From Desulfobulbaceae bacterium UBA2262 (GTDB lineage Bacteria; Desulfobacterota; Desulfobulbia; Desulfobulbales; Desulfurivibrionaceae), in NCBI GenBank assembly GCA_002347185.1, contig DDXK01000029.1, forward strand, positions 1 to 12,418: a DNA stretch of 12,418 bases, written 5' to 3'. A model generated the notes under the pieces. The model was given only the letters and a program-made list of their open reading frames with translations. It was not told where the DNA came from and searched no databases. Shown piece after piece: positions 1 to 5,975 of this stretch; the stretch's first letter is position 1, and each line of letters begins with the position of its first letter. Position numbers and translations under genes: made by a program.

Positions 1-662
<662 letters not shown>

Positions 663-767
663 GGTGGGGCAACTCCATGAATATCGCCGTTCAGCAGGGA
701 AGAGGCCTTGCGTGGCGGGCAAAGGCAATGGGGCGAGCAGGTATTTCAGCAAACAATTATGCTCCGC

Positions 768-796
768 ACACTAGCACGCCCCTTTCTCCCTTGCAA
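768..796 (-). promoter_or_regulatory. Candidate sigma-70 promoter for the response regulator gene
   Basis: On the minus strand, TTGCAA (791-796) is followed after 17 nt by TAGTGT (768-773). TG one base before the -10 box makes it an extended -10. Predicted transcription starts near 761, giving a leader of about 100 nt. The -35 box lies inside a small hairpin at 787-801. This is sequence resemblance only. Confidence 0.4.
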
Positions 797-847
797 AGGG
801 AATTTTTTTTTCCTGCGCAAGCCCGGCCCGGCACAGCCGCTGCCCCT

Positions 848-2167
848 CTATGCGCGGCAACCGAGCTTGTCGCCGCGCATATCTTCCCTGAAGAGGGAAA
901 TACCGCGCTCCATGGCGCAGAAATCCCCGCACATCGTGCAGGTGCGGCTGTTTTCCGGGCTGCGGCTCTCCCGGATTTTTTGGGCCGCCTCCGGGAACAT
1001 CATCAGCTCCATCTGCCTCTCCCAGTTTGTGTCGCGGCGGGCCTTTGCCATCTGCTTTTCCCGCTCGCGCCGCTCCGGGTAGCGGGCGATGTCGCCGATC
1101 CGGGCTGCCAGTCGGGTGGCCCGCACCCCCTCCCGCACATCCGCCTCATTGGGCAGGGCCAGGTGCTCGGCCGGGGTGATGTAGCAGATCAGGTCCGCAC
1201 CGGAGCGCACCGAGTGGGCCGCGCCGATGGCGGCGGTGATGTGGTCGTAGCCGGCGCCGGTGTCGGCGGGCAGCGGCCCCAGCACATAGTAGGGCGCCTT
1301 GCCGCTCATCCTCTTTTCCAGCATGATGTTGCCTGCGATCTCATCGAGCGGCACATGGCCCGGCCCTTCCACCATCACCTGGCAGCCTGAGCTCCGGGCG
1401 ATCTCTGCCAGCTCGCAGTTGATGATCATCTCCGCCATCTGGGCGCGGTCGTGGCTGTCGTGGATGGCCCCGGCCCGGATGCCGTTGCCCAGGGAGAGCA
1501 CCGCATCGTATTTCTTCATGAGGGCGCAGACCCGGTCAAACTGCTCGTAGAGCGGGTTTTCCCGCTGGTTCTGCTCCATCCAGGAGACCATGAAGGTGCC
1601 GCCCTTGGAGACCAGGCCGCCGTAGCGGTAGCCCTGCTTGCGCAGCCGCTCGATGCTGAAGCGGTTGATGCCGCAGTGGATGGCCATGAAGGAGATGCCG
1701 TCGGCAAGCTGGCGCTCGATGAGCGCAAAGAGGTATTCCGGGTCGAGCTTGTTGGGGTTGTGGTATTTGCGACTCGCCTCGGAAAAGGCCTGGTAGAGAG
1801 GGACATTGCCCACCGGCAGGGAGGTGGCGGCGAGAACCTCGCACCGGATGCGGTCGAGGTCGCCGCCGGTGGAAAGCTCCATCAGGGTGTCGGCCTGTTC
1901 CTCTTCCGCTGCCCGCGCCTTGCGTTTTTCCAGTTCGATGTCCGCGATGTCCGAGGAGGTGCCGATGGAGGCGTTGACCTTGGCCCGAAGCCCGGTGCCG
2001 ATGCCCACCGCTTTTTGCGCGGGCCGGTTGGGGTTCATCGGAATGACGATTTCGCCCTGCGCCACCAGGGCGCGGATGGTCTCGGCGGCAAAGCCTTCCG
2101 CCTCCGCCACCTGCTGCATGGGTTCGGTGATCTTACCGTCACGGGCCAGTTCCAGTTGGGTTTTCAT
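848..2167 (-). CDS. bzaF: ThiC-family radical SAM enzyme, probable 5-hydroxybenzimidazole synthase BzaF
   Basis: The 439-residue product is plainly a member of the ThiC family. It carries the C-terminal cluster motif C410-x2-C413-x3-C417 (CTMCGDFC), which binds the 4Fe-4S cluster used with S-adenosylmethionine, plus VEGPGH (267-272), YDHITAAIG (307-315) and TPAEHL (331-336). Both ThiC and BzaF rearrange aminoimidazole ribotide. ThiC makes the thiamin pyrimidine; BzaF makes 5-hydroxybenzimidazole, a lower ligand of anaerobic corrinoids. BzaF is preferred because the leader is a cobalamin riboswitch, not a TPP riboswitch, and because the usual ThiC loop GDGLRPG reads GNGIRAG (227-233). The length suits the short anaerobic forms; the long N-terminal domain of aerobic ThiC is absent. 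The start at 2167 has AGGAG 8 nt upstream; an upstream extension would run into the riboswitch. No cobT, thiamin or other cobalamin gene is in view. A true ThiC remains the main alternative. Confidence 0.8.
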   Translation of the reverse strand: MKTQLELARDGKITEPMQQVAEAEGFAAETIRALVAQGEIVIPMNPNRPAQKAVGIGTGLRAKVNASIGTSSDIADIELEKRKARAAEEEQADTLMELSTGGDLDRIRCEVLAATSLPVGNVPLYQAFSEASRKYHNPNKLDPEYLFALIERQLADGISFMAIHCGINRFSIERLRKQGYRYGGLVSKGGTFMVSWMEQNQRENPLYEQFDRVCALMKKYDAVLSLGNGIRAGAIHDSHDRAQMAEMIINCELAEIARSSGCQVMVEGPGHVPLDEIAGNIMLEKRMSGKAPYYVLGPLPADTGAGYDHITAAIGAAHSVRSGADLICYITPAEHLALPNEADVREGVRATRLAARIGDIARYPERREREKQMAKARRDTNWERQMELMMFPEAAQKIRESRSPENSRTCTMCGDFCAMERGISLFREDMRGDKLGCRA

Positions 2168-2203
2168 GGGGTTGCTCCTTGTTGTTGTTCTCCGTCCGCG
2201 GGC

Positions 2204-2245
2204 AAAAAAAAAATTCCGCACCACCGGTGACGGCGATGCGGAATT
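2204..2245 (-). terminator. Intrinsic terminator forming the expression platform of the cobalamin riboswitch
   Basis: On the minus strand a 9-bp perfect stem (AATTCCGCA with TGCGGAATT, arms 2237-2245 and 2212-2220) is followed by a run of ten T (2204-2213). It lies between the aptamer (ending at 2270) and the bzaF ATG at 2167. This is the classic layout for cobalamin-induced premature termination. The competing antiterminator was not worked out. Confidence 0.85.
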
Positions 2246-2269
2246 CTCTGGACAGATGCTTCCTTTTTT

Positions 2270-2444
2270 CCAGGCTGGCAGGTCTTCTGACTCGCGGCTC
2301 CACCCTTCGCCGCGCCTTCCCGCCTTGCGGCAGTGGCTTTCTTGCGGCGTCGGTCCCCGCTCACAGCGTCGGCCCAACGTGACGGAATCGCACCGTCTTC
2401 CCTATTCTCCCGCCGCTTTCAAGGAAGGGCAGGCACCAGTCTGG
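2270..2444 (-). promoter_or_regulatory. Cobalamin riboswitch aptamer upstream of bzaF
   Basis: Read on the minus strand, the conserved cobalamin aptamer elements appear in order: AATAGGGAA (around 2398-2406), GGTG (2391-2394), ATTCC (2384-2388), GCCACTG (2331-2337), GGGAAGG (2315-2321) and the B12 box AGTCAGAAGACCTGCC (2277-2292). The ends pair as P1: 2435-2444 with 2270-2279, ten positions with one mismatch and one wobble. Binding of a cobalamin should favour the terminator at 2204-2245 and shut off bzaF. The element begins only about 40 nt after the stop of the DAHP synthase gene. Confidence 0.93.
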
Positions 2445-2452
2445 CTCTGTGT

Positions 2453-2468
2453 GTGCCCGCAGGGGCAC
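2453..2468 (-). other. Short GC hairpin between the DAHP synthase stop and the riboswitch
   Basis: GTGCCC (2453-2458) and GGGCAC (2463-2468) form a 6-bp stem with a 4-nt loop, 15 nt past the DAHP synthase stop codon. No T tract follows on the minus strand, so it is a poor intrinsic terminator. It could be an end-protecting hairpin or a 5' accessory stem of the riboswitch. Confidence 0.4.
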
Positions 2469-2482
2469 GGGTTGTTCTTCTG

Positions 2483-3829
2483 TTATTTCTCCCGGATCAG
2501 TTCGGCTATCTGAAAGGCCAGCTCCAGGCTCTGTTCCGCGTTCAGGCGCGGATCGCACTGGGTCAGGTAGTTCTGGGCCAGGTGCTGGGGCAGGAGGCAG
2601 CGGCCGCCGCCGGTGCATTCGGTGACATCGTCGCCGGTCATCTCGAAGTGGACCCCGCCCGGCGCCGTGCCCTCGGCCCAGTGGATCTCGAAGAAGGAGC
2701 GGATTTCAGCGAGGATATCGTCGAAGCTCCTGCTCTTGTGGCCGAAGTCGGTGGTGTAGGTATTGCCGTGCATGGGGTCGCAGCTCCAGACCAGCTTGAA
2801 GCCTTCCTTTTTCATCTCCCTGGCCAGGCGGGGCAGGTGGTCGCCGATTTTTTTCGCGCCGAAGCGGGTGATCAGGGTGAGCCTGCCCGCCTCGTTCTCC
2901 GGGTTCAGGGCGCGGACCAGGGCCTTCACGTTGTCGAGGTCGTGGTTGGGGCCGATCTTCACGCCGATGGGGTTGTGCACGCCCCGGAAGAATTCCACAT
3001 GGGCGCCGTCGAGCTGGCGGGTGCGTTCGCCGATCCAGAGCATGTGCGCCGAGCAGTCGTACCAGTCGCCGGTGGTGGAATCCTGGCGGGTCAGCGCTTC
3101 TTCGTAGCCGAGGAGCAAGGCCTCGTGCGAGGTGTAGAAGCTCGCCTGCTTGATCTGGGGAATCTCGGTGTCGATGCCCACGGTGCGCATGAAGTTGATC
3201 GCCTGGTCGATCTGGGCGGCCAGCCTCTCGTAGAGCTGCCCCTGCGGCGAGCGGCCGACGAACTCGTTGTTCCAGGCGTGGACCCGGTCCAGGGAGGCGT
3301 AGCCGCCCAGGGTGAAGGCGCGGAGGATGTTCATGGTGGCGCAGGCCAGGTGGTAGCCCTTGACCATGCGCTGCGGGTCGGGCCGCCGCGCCTCCGGGTC
3401 GGGCTCGATGGAGTTGACCATGTCGCCCCGGTAACTGGGCAGTTCCACGCCGTTCACGATTTCGGTGTCGGCGGAGCGCGGCTTGGCGTACTGGCCGGCC
3501 ATGCGGCCGACCTTGATCACCGGCTTGCCGCCGGCGTAGCTCAGGATCACCGCCATCTGCAGGATCACTTTCAGCAGCTCGCGGATGGCCGGGCCGGTGC
3601 ACATGGAAAAGGCCTCGGCGCAATCGCCGCCCTGGAGGAGGAAGGCGTTGCCTTCCGCGGCCAGGGCCAGCTGTTTTTTCAAGGTCCGGATTTCCCCGGC
3701 AAAGACCAGCGGGGGCAGCCGGGTGATGGTCCGCACCGCCTCGTCATAGGCCGCCTTGTCCGGCCAGTTCGGCTGCTGGAGGGCCGTGAAATTCTGCCAG
3801 CTTGTCTTGCTCCAAGATTGTGTCGACAT
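2483..3829 (-). CDS. Class II (plant-type) 3-deoxy-7-phosphoheptulonate synthase
   Basis: The 448-residue protein catalyses the first shikimate step, joining phosphoenolpyruvate and erythrose 4-phosphate to DAHP in the cytoplasm. Class II hallmarks are intact: LLQGGDCAE with metal Cys70, NEFVGRSPQG (188-197), WIGERTRQLDGAH (265-277), GVKIGP (289-294), DPMHGNT with His354, GGVHFEMTG with Glu396, and Asp426 in TQCDPRLN. These match the four metal ligands of the Mycobacterium tuberculosis enzyme by alignment from memory. The start at 3829 is chosen because GGAG lies 9 nt before it. In-frame starts at 3844 and 3859 lack a ribosome-binding site and would run into the palindrome upstream. Length is normal for the bacterial family and no regulatory domain is fused. 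The next gene downstream is the riboswitch-controlled bzaF. No metabolic link between the two is obvious, because the benzimidazole comes from aminoimidazole ribotide rather than from shikimate. Confidence 0.95.
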   Translation of the reverse strand: MSTQSWSKTSWQNFTALQQPNWPDKAAYDEAVRTITRLPPLVFAGEIRTLKKQLALAAEGNAFLLQGGDCAEAFSMCTGPAIRELLKVILQMAVILSYAGGKPVIKVGRMAGQYAKPRSADTEIVNGVELPSYRGDMVNSIEPDPEARRPDPQRMVKGYHLACATMNILRAFTLGGYASLDRVHAWNNEFVGRSPQGQLYERLAAQIDQAINFMRTVGIDTEIPQIKQASFYTSHEALLLGYEEALTRQDSTTGDWYDCSAHMLWIGERTRQLDGAHVEFFRGVHNPIGVKIGPNHDLDNVKALVRALNPENEAGRLTLITRFGAKKIGDHLPRLAREMKKEGFKLVWSCDPMHGNTYTTDFGHKSRSFDDILAEIRSFFEIHWAEGTAPGGVHFEMTGDDVTECTGGGRCLLPQHLAQNYLTQCDPRLNAEQSLELAFQIAELIREK

Positions 3830-3855
3830 AGATGAGGTCTCCATTTTAAAAATGA

Positions 3856-3939
3856 TCAACGCAGAGGCGCAAGGGCGCGAAGAAATATTCAGTCCAGACG
3901 TTTACAAACGCTCTTTGCGCCTTCGCGGCTTTGCGTTGA
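3856..3939. repeat. Imperfect long palindrome with CGCAAAG-type repeat units
   Basis: The arms 3856-3882 and 3913-3939 are inverted copies of a 27-nt sequence, 22 of 27 positions matching. Each arm is itself built from three near-repeats of CGCAAAG (for example GCAGAG, GCAAGG, GCGAAG). The 30-nt centre holds another palindrome, CGTTTACAAACG (3899-3910). The element fills almost all the space between the HsdR-N-like gene (stop at 3941) and the DAHP synthase start (3829). It may form a transcript-end hairpin or be a dispersed repeat. Only one copy is visible here. Confidence 0.8.
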
Positions 3940-3940
3940 A

Positions 3941-4516
3941 TTACCCCTCTTGGGCGCCGGGCAGGGCGCAGGGGCCTCCGGCGCAGCAGACCTCGACGTC
4001 AAAGGCGTTCAAAATCCGCAGTTCCGGTTCGCGCCTGGCCGCGGCCACCGGGGTGAAATCCAGTTTTGGCAGCAGGGCCGTGAGTTCGTCTCTGCTCGGT
4101 ATCGCCTCAAGGCCCTGGGCAAGGACCTTGCCACTCCCCACGTCGAGCAGCTCGGCGTCCTCGCCGTTGCTGACCACCGCCAGGGGGATGCGCGCTGTTT
4201 TGTCAAGCACCCGGGCCGCGGCGATGGCCGCTCGCTCCCTGGTCACCAGGGAGCCGGGCCCGTAGCGGAGGAGCAGCACCTTTCTGCCGGCAAGGCTGAC
4301 GACAATGTCGATCTTTGAGACCACAAACTGCCTGGCAAAGAGGGTTTCGATGGTGCTCCGCATGGTGAGCTCTTCCCGGGCGAAGCCCCTTTCCTCGACG
4401 AGCAGGCGGGCCAGCTTCTGCCGGTAGCGTTCGTCGTCGGTGTCCACCACCGGCTCGCCGGTGACGAAGTCGCTGAGGGTGCCATAGATCATATGGTGGG
4501 AAGGGATGTCTGCCAT
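3941..4516 (-). CDS. Small HsdR N-terminal-like (PD-(D/E)xK fold) protein, probably nuclease-inactive
   Basis: The 191-residue product resembles the stand-alone type I restriction HsdR N-terminal domain family (HSDR_N_2). Segments that support this are KLARLLVEERGF (34-45), the beta-strand KIDIVVSLAGRKVLLLRYG with Asp70, PGSLVTRERAAIAAARVL (87-104), LAVVSNGEDAELLDVGSGKV (112-131) and GLEAIPSRDEL (135-145). In active nucleases the strand after the Asp carries ExK. Here that place reads LLRYGPG, so catalysis is unlikely. The tail has a cysteine cluster C177-C178-x4-C183. No methylase or specificity subunit is nearby, so this is not a restriction system. It lies downstream of the AcsE-like gene but behind a terminator, so it probably has its own or read-through transcription. 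The start at 4516 has a GGGG-rich, mediocre ribosome-binding site. Function is unknown. Confidence 0.75.
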   Translation of the reverse strand: MADIPSHHMIYGTLSDFVTGEPVVDTDDERYRQKLARLLVEERGFAREELTMRSTIETLFARQFVVSKIDIVVSLAGRKVLLLRYGPGSLVTRERAAIAAARVLDKTARIPLAVVSNGEDAELLDVGSGKVLAQGLEAIPSRDELTALLPKLDFTPVAAARREPELRILNAFDVEVCCAGGPCALPGAQEG

Positions 4517-4533
4517 GGTCTACCCCATGAAAC

Positions 4534-4567
4534 GAGAAAAGAGGAGCCGGTGGCCTCCTCTTTTCTC
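4534..4567. other. 13-bp perfect hairpin in the leader of the HsdR-N-like gene
   Basis: GAGAAAAGAGGAG (4534-4546) is exactly complementary to 4555-4567, with an 8-nt loop. It lies immediately 3' (in minus-strand direction) of the terminator at 4568-4598 and ends 17 nt before the ATG at 4516. It has no following T tract on either strand. It could be a second terminator element, an RNA-stabilising hairpin or an operator. It carries the strand sequence GAGGAG next to the gene start. Confidence 0.6.
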
Positions 4568-4598
4568 AAAAAAGGCCGTCTGCGTGGCAAGGCGGCCT
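4568..4598 (-). terminator. Intrinsic terminator of the AcsE-like gene
   Basis: On the minus strand AGGCCG (4593-4598) pairs with CGGCCT (4573-4578), with an inner TGC/GCA pairing, followed by a run of six T (4568-4573). It lies about 20 nt after the AcsE-like stop codon at 4619. Confidence 0.85.
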
Positions 4599-4618
4599 CT
4601 ATGTCTGCAAGCCGTTCC

Positions 4619-5515
4619 TTACAGGGTGAGCCAGGACTCGGAAAAGACGTTCTGGCCGCTCAACACCTTATACGTCTTATAATGCTCCAGGGCGGTGCCG
4701 GTCAAGGAGGCAGGATCGGGATCGTTGCCGTCCATCATGCCGTGCACCATGTCCACCAGGTTCTGACGCTCGCCCTTGCAGATGGCCATGAGCTCGCTGT
4801 CGTAGGAGTTGACGATGGCAGTGGTGATCCCGTACTTCATCAGCATGATCAGGTAGGTGCGGTCGAGATACTTGCGCAGGTGCTCGGCCACGCCATTGCT
4901 GACGTTGGAGAGGCCAACGGTGGAGCCGGCCCCGGGGGCGATCTCCGGCAGCATGCTCATGAACTCGAGCCCCGAGGCGATCTGGTCGGCGCCCAAGGTG
5001 ATGGGGGTGCCGATCGGGTCGAAAAGCATCTTCTCGTTGGGAATGCCTGCCTCGGCCAGGGCCATCATCAGGTCAACGGCCATGGCGGCGCGCTCGTTGG
5101 AGTCGCGGGGCATGCCGTCCGGGCCCCAGAGCAGGGCGATGACGTTGCAGCCCGCCTCGGCGGCCACCGGGATCAGCTTCTGCATCCGCTCCGGCTGCGC
5201 GGAGATGGAGTTCATGATCGCGGCTTCCTTGTTCTTGACCACCTTGAAACCGGCGGCCATGGCCTCGGTGTTGGTGGTGTCCAGGCAGAGGGGCACGTTG
5301 CTCACCGCTTCCACGGTCTGCACCACCCAGGGCATCAGCTCGGTGCCGTCCTTGCGGGCCGGGCCGATGTTGAGATCAAGATAGGAGGCGCCGGCGGCGG
5401 ATTCTTCCTTGGCCATCTCCTGAACCGGGCCCGGGTTTCTCTCCTTCATGGCGGTGCCGCTGCGCTTGCCCATGATGTTGATGCTCTCGGCAATGGCTAA
5501 TACCTTCTGGGACAT
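4619..5515 (-). CDS. acsE: Methyltetrahydrofolate:corrinoid protein methyltransferase, AcsE-like
   Basis: The 298-residue protein has the dihydropteroate-synthase-like TIM barrel of methyltetrahydrofolate:corrinoid methyltransferases. These move a methyl group from methyl-tetrahydrofolate to Co(I) of a corrinoid (iron-sulfur) protein in the cytoplasm, as in the Wood-Ljungdahl pathway. The pterin-binding residues known from Moorella AcsE are all present: D79 (LCLDTTN), N102 (MNSIS), D166 (FDP) and N204 (GLSNVS). DLNIGPA (47-53) and GMPRDSNERAAMA (134-146) also match the AcsE style. The C-terminus is about 35 residues longer than the Moorella enzyme. The start has AGGAG 7 nt upstream. Its corrinoid partner, acetyl-CoA synthase and CO dehydrogenase genes are not in the window. 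A related methyltransferase serving another methyl donor route (MtgA or MtrH type) is the alternative, so the gene symbol is provisional. A promoter, leader hairpin and terminator suggest a single-gene unit. Confidence 0.85.
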   Translation of the reverse strand: MSQKVLAIAESINIMGKRSGTAMKERNPGPVQEMAKEESAAGASYLDLNIGPARKDGTELMPWVVQTVEAVSNVPLCLDTTNTEAMAAGFKVVKNKEAAIMNSISAQPERMQKLIPVAAEAGCNVIALLWGPDGMPRDSNERAAMAVDLMMALAEAGIPNEKMLFDPIGTPITLGADQIASGLEFMSMLPEIAPGAGSTVGLSNVSNGVAEHLRKYLDRTYLIMLMKYGITTAIVNSYDSELMAICKGERQNLVDMVHGMMDGNDPDPASLTGTALEHYKTYKVLSGQNVFSESWLTL

Positions 5516-5548
5516 TGTTCTCTCCTTGTCTGTGTTTTCTATATCCTT

Positions 5549-5578
5549 ATCACCGGTTTTTTGCTGAAAAACCGTGAT
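5549..5578. other. Hairpin in the 5' leader of the AcsE-like gene
   Basis: CGGTTTTT (5554-5561) pairs with AAAAACCG (5567-5574) around a 5-nt loop. After a single bulged C (5553) the stem continues with ATCA/TGAT (5549-5552 with 5575-5578), giving 12 bp in total. It lies between the predicted transcription start (near 5604) and the ATG, 34 nt from the ATG. It could act on RNA stability or translation, or be a DNA operator. Confidence 0.6.
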
Positions 5579-5610
5579 CTTCCCTGGAAATACGCAAAGT
5601 CGAAGGTGGA

Positions 5611-5639
5611 AAAATAGCGTTAAAAAGAGAGGTTGTCAA
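5611..5639 (-). promoter_or_regulatory. Sigma-70-type promoter of the AcsE-like gene
   Basis: On the minus strand a perfect -35 box TTGACA (5634-5639) is followed after exactly 17 nt by TATTTT (5611-5616). Transcription would start near 5604, leaving a leader of about 90 nt with one hairpin. It is the best sigma-70 match in the window. Confidence 0.7.
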
Positions 5640-5648
5640 CAGGCAACC
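5631..5648. promoter_or_regulatory. Overlapping palindromes on the -35 box, candidate operator
   Basis: GGTTG (5631-5635) and CAACC (5644-5648) form an inverted repeat. A second palindrome, GTTG-T-CAAC (5632-5640), overlaps it. Both cover the TTGACA -35 box of the acsE promoter, where a repressor would block polymerase. No regulator gene is adjacent. Confidence 0.35.
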
Positions 5649-5683
5649 GGCGCGGGCAGGCTAAAAAAATTGCGAAACGGCAA

Positions 5684-5815
5684 GGGAATAGGTGTATTTA
5701 CCTAATCGCGGTGGCGACGGGCGGGAGCTTTCCGGCAGAGAAGTGCGAAATTCCGGAAATCAGGAGTAAAAAAAGAGGCGCCTGTCTCTGGGGAATAGGC
5801 ATTTAGTGCGCAATT
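5684..5815. repeat. Paired short direct repeats upstream of the sigma-54 promoter
   Basis: Two motifs occur twice each in this non-coding stretch: GGGAATAGG at 5684-5692 and 5791-5799, and AGTGCGMAATT at 5742-5752 and 5805-5815 (10 of 11 identical, starts 63 bp apart). The first copy of GGGAATAGG overlaps the inverted repeat TAGGT-N6-ACCTA (5689-5704). A TTCCGGAA palindrome sits at 5751-5758. They lie about 30-160 bp upstream of the -24 box, where enhancer-binding proteins normally bind. The rest of the 5649-5842 stretch shows no gene. Confidence 0.4.
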
Positions 5816-5842
5816 TCATTGGGATGCGTTTTTTTGTAAATC

Positions 5843-5857
5843 GGGCATGGAATTTGC
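5843..5857 (+). promoter_or_regulatory. Sigma-54 (-24/-12) promoter of the PEP-CTERM gene
   Basis: GGGCATGGAATTTGC keeps the invariant GG (5844-5845) and GC (5856-5857) with exactly 10 nt between them. It follows the TGGCAC-N5-TTGC consensus with two changes. Transcription would start near 5868, giving a leader of about 105 nt. Sigma-54 control of PEP-CTERM genes with the PrsK/PrsR two-component pair has been proposed for exosortase systems. Confidence 0.6.
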
Positions 5858-5975
5858 TTGTCAGTTTTATTGTCTCTCTGCGTCCAGAAGAACGCGAGAG
5901 GCAATGCGCAAGGGCTTTCTATTGTGAAAAGATTTTGAAAAAACAAAATTTGTAAGGAAAAAGGGAGGAGTGTTT

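Noticed and set aside
2168..2377. N-terminal extension of the ThiC-like gene to 2377
   Set aside because: The extra codons lie in the riboswitch and its terminator. The ATG at 2167 has a good AGGAG and fits the family's N-terminus.
2168..2444. TPP riboswitch for the ThiC-like gene
   Set aside because: The region shows the cobalamin aptamer boxes (AGTCAGAAGACCTGCC, GCCACTG, GGGAAGG) and no THI-box such as CTGAGA.
2333..3835. 500-codon open frame on the plus strand
   Set aside because: It is antisense to the DAHP synthase and the riboswitch, with no family resemblance and no ribosome-binding site; a GC-driven shadow.
3856..3939. CRISPR array
   Set aside because: The units are inverted and degenerate, with no constant spacer length and no cas genes nearby.
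3941..4516. Type I restriction system
   Set aside because: Only an HsdR-N-like domain is present: no helicase part, no HsdM or HsdS, and the ExK motif is missing.
4493..5500. 335-codon open frame on the plus strand
   Set aside because: It is antisense to the AcsE-like gene, whose pterin-binding residues are intact; the translation is Gly/His/Val-rich shadow sequence.
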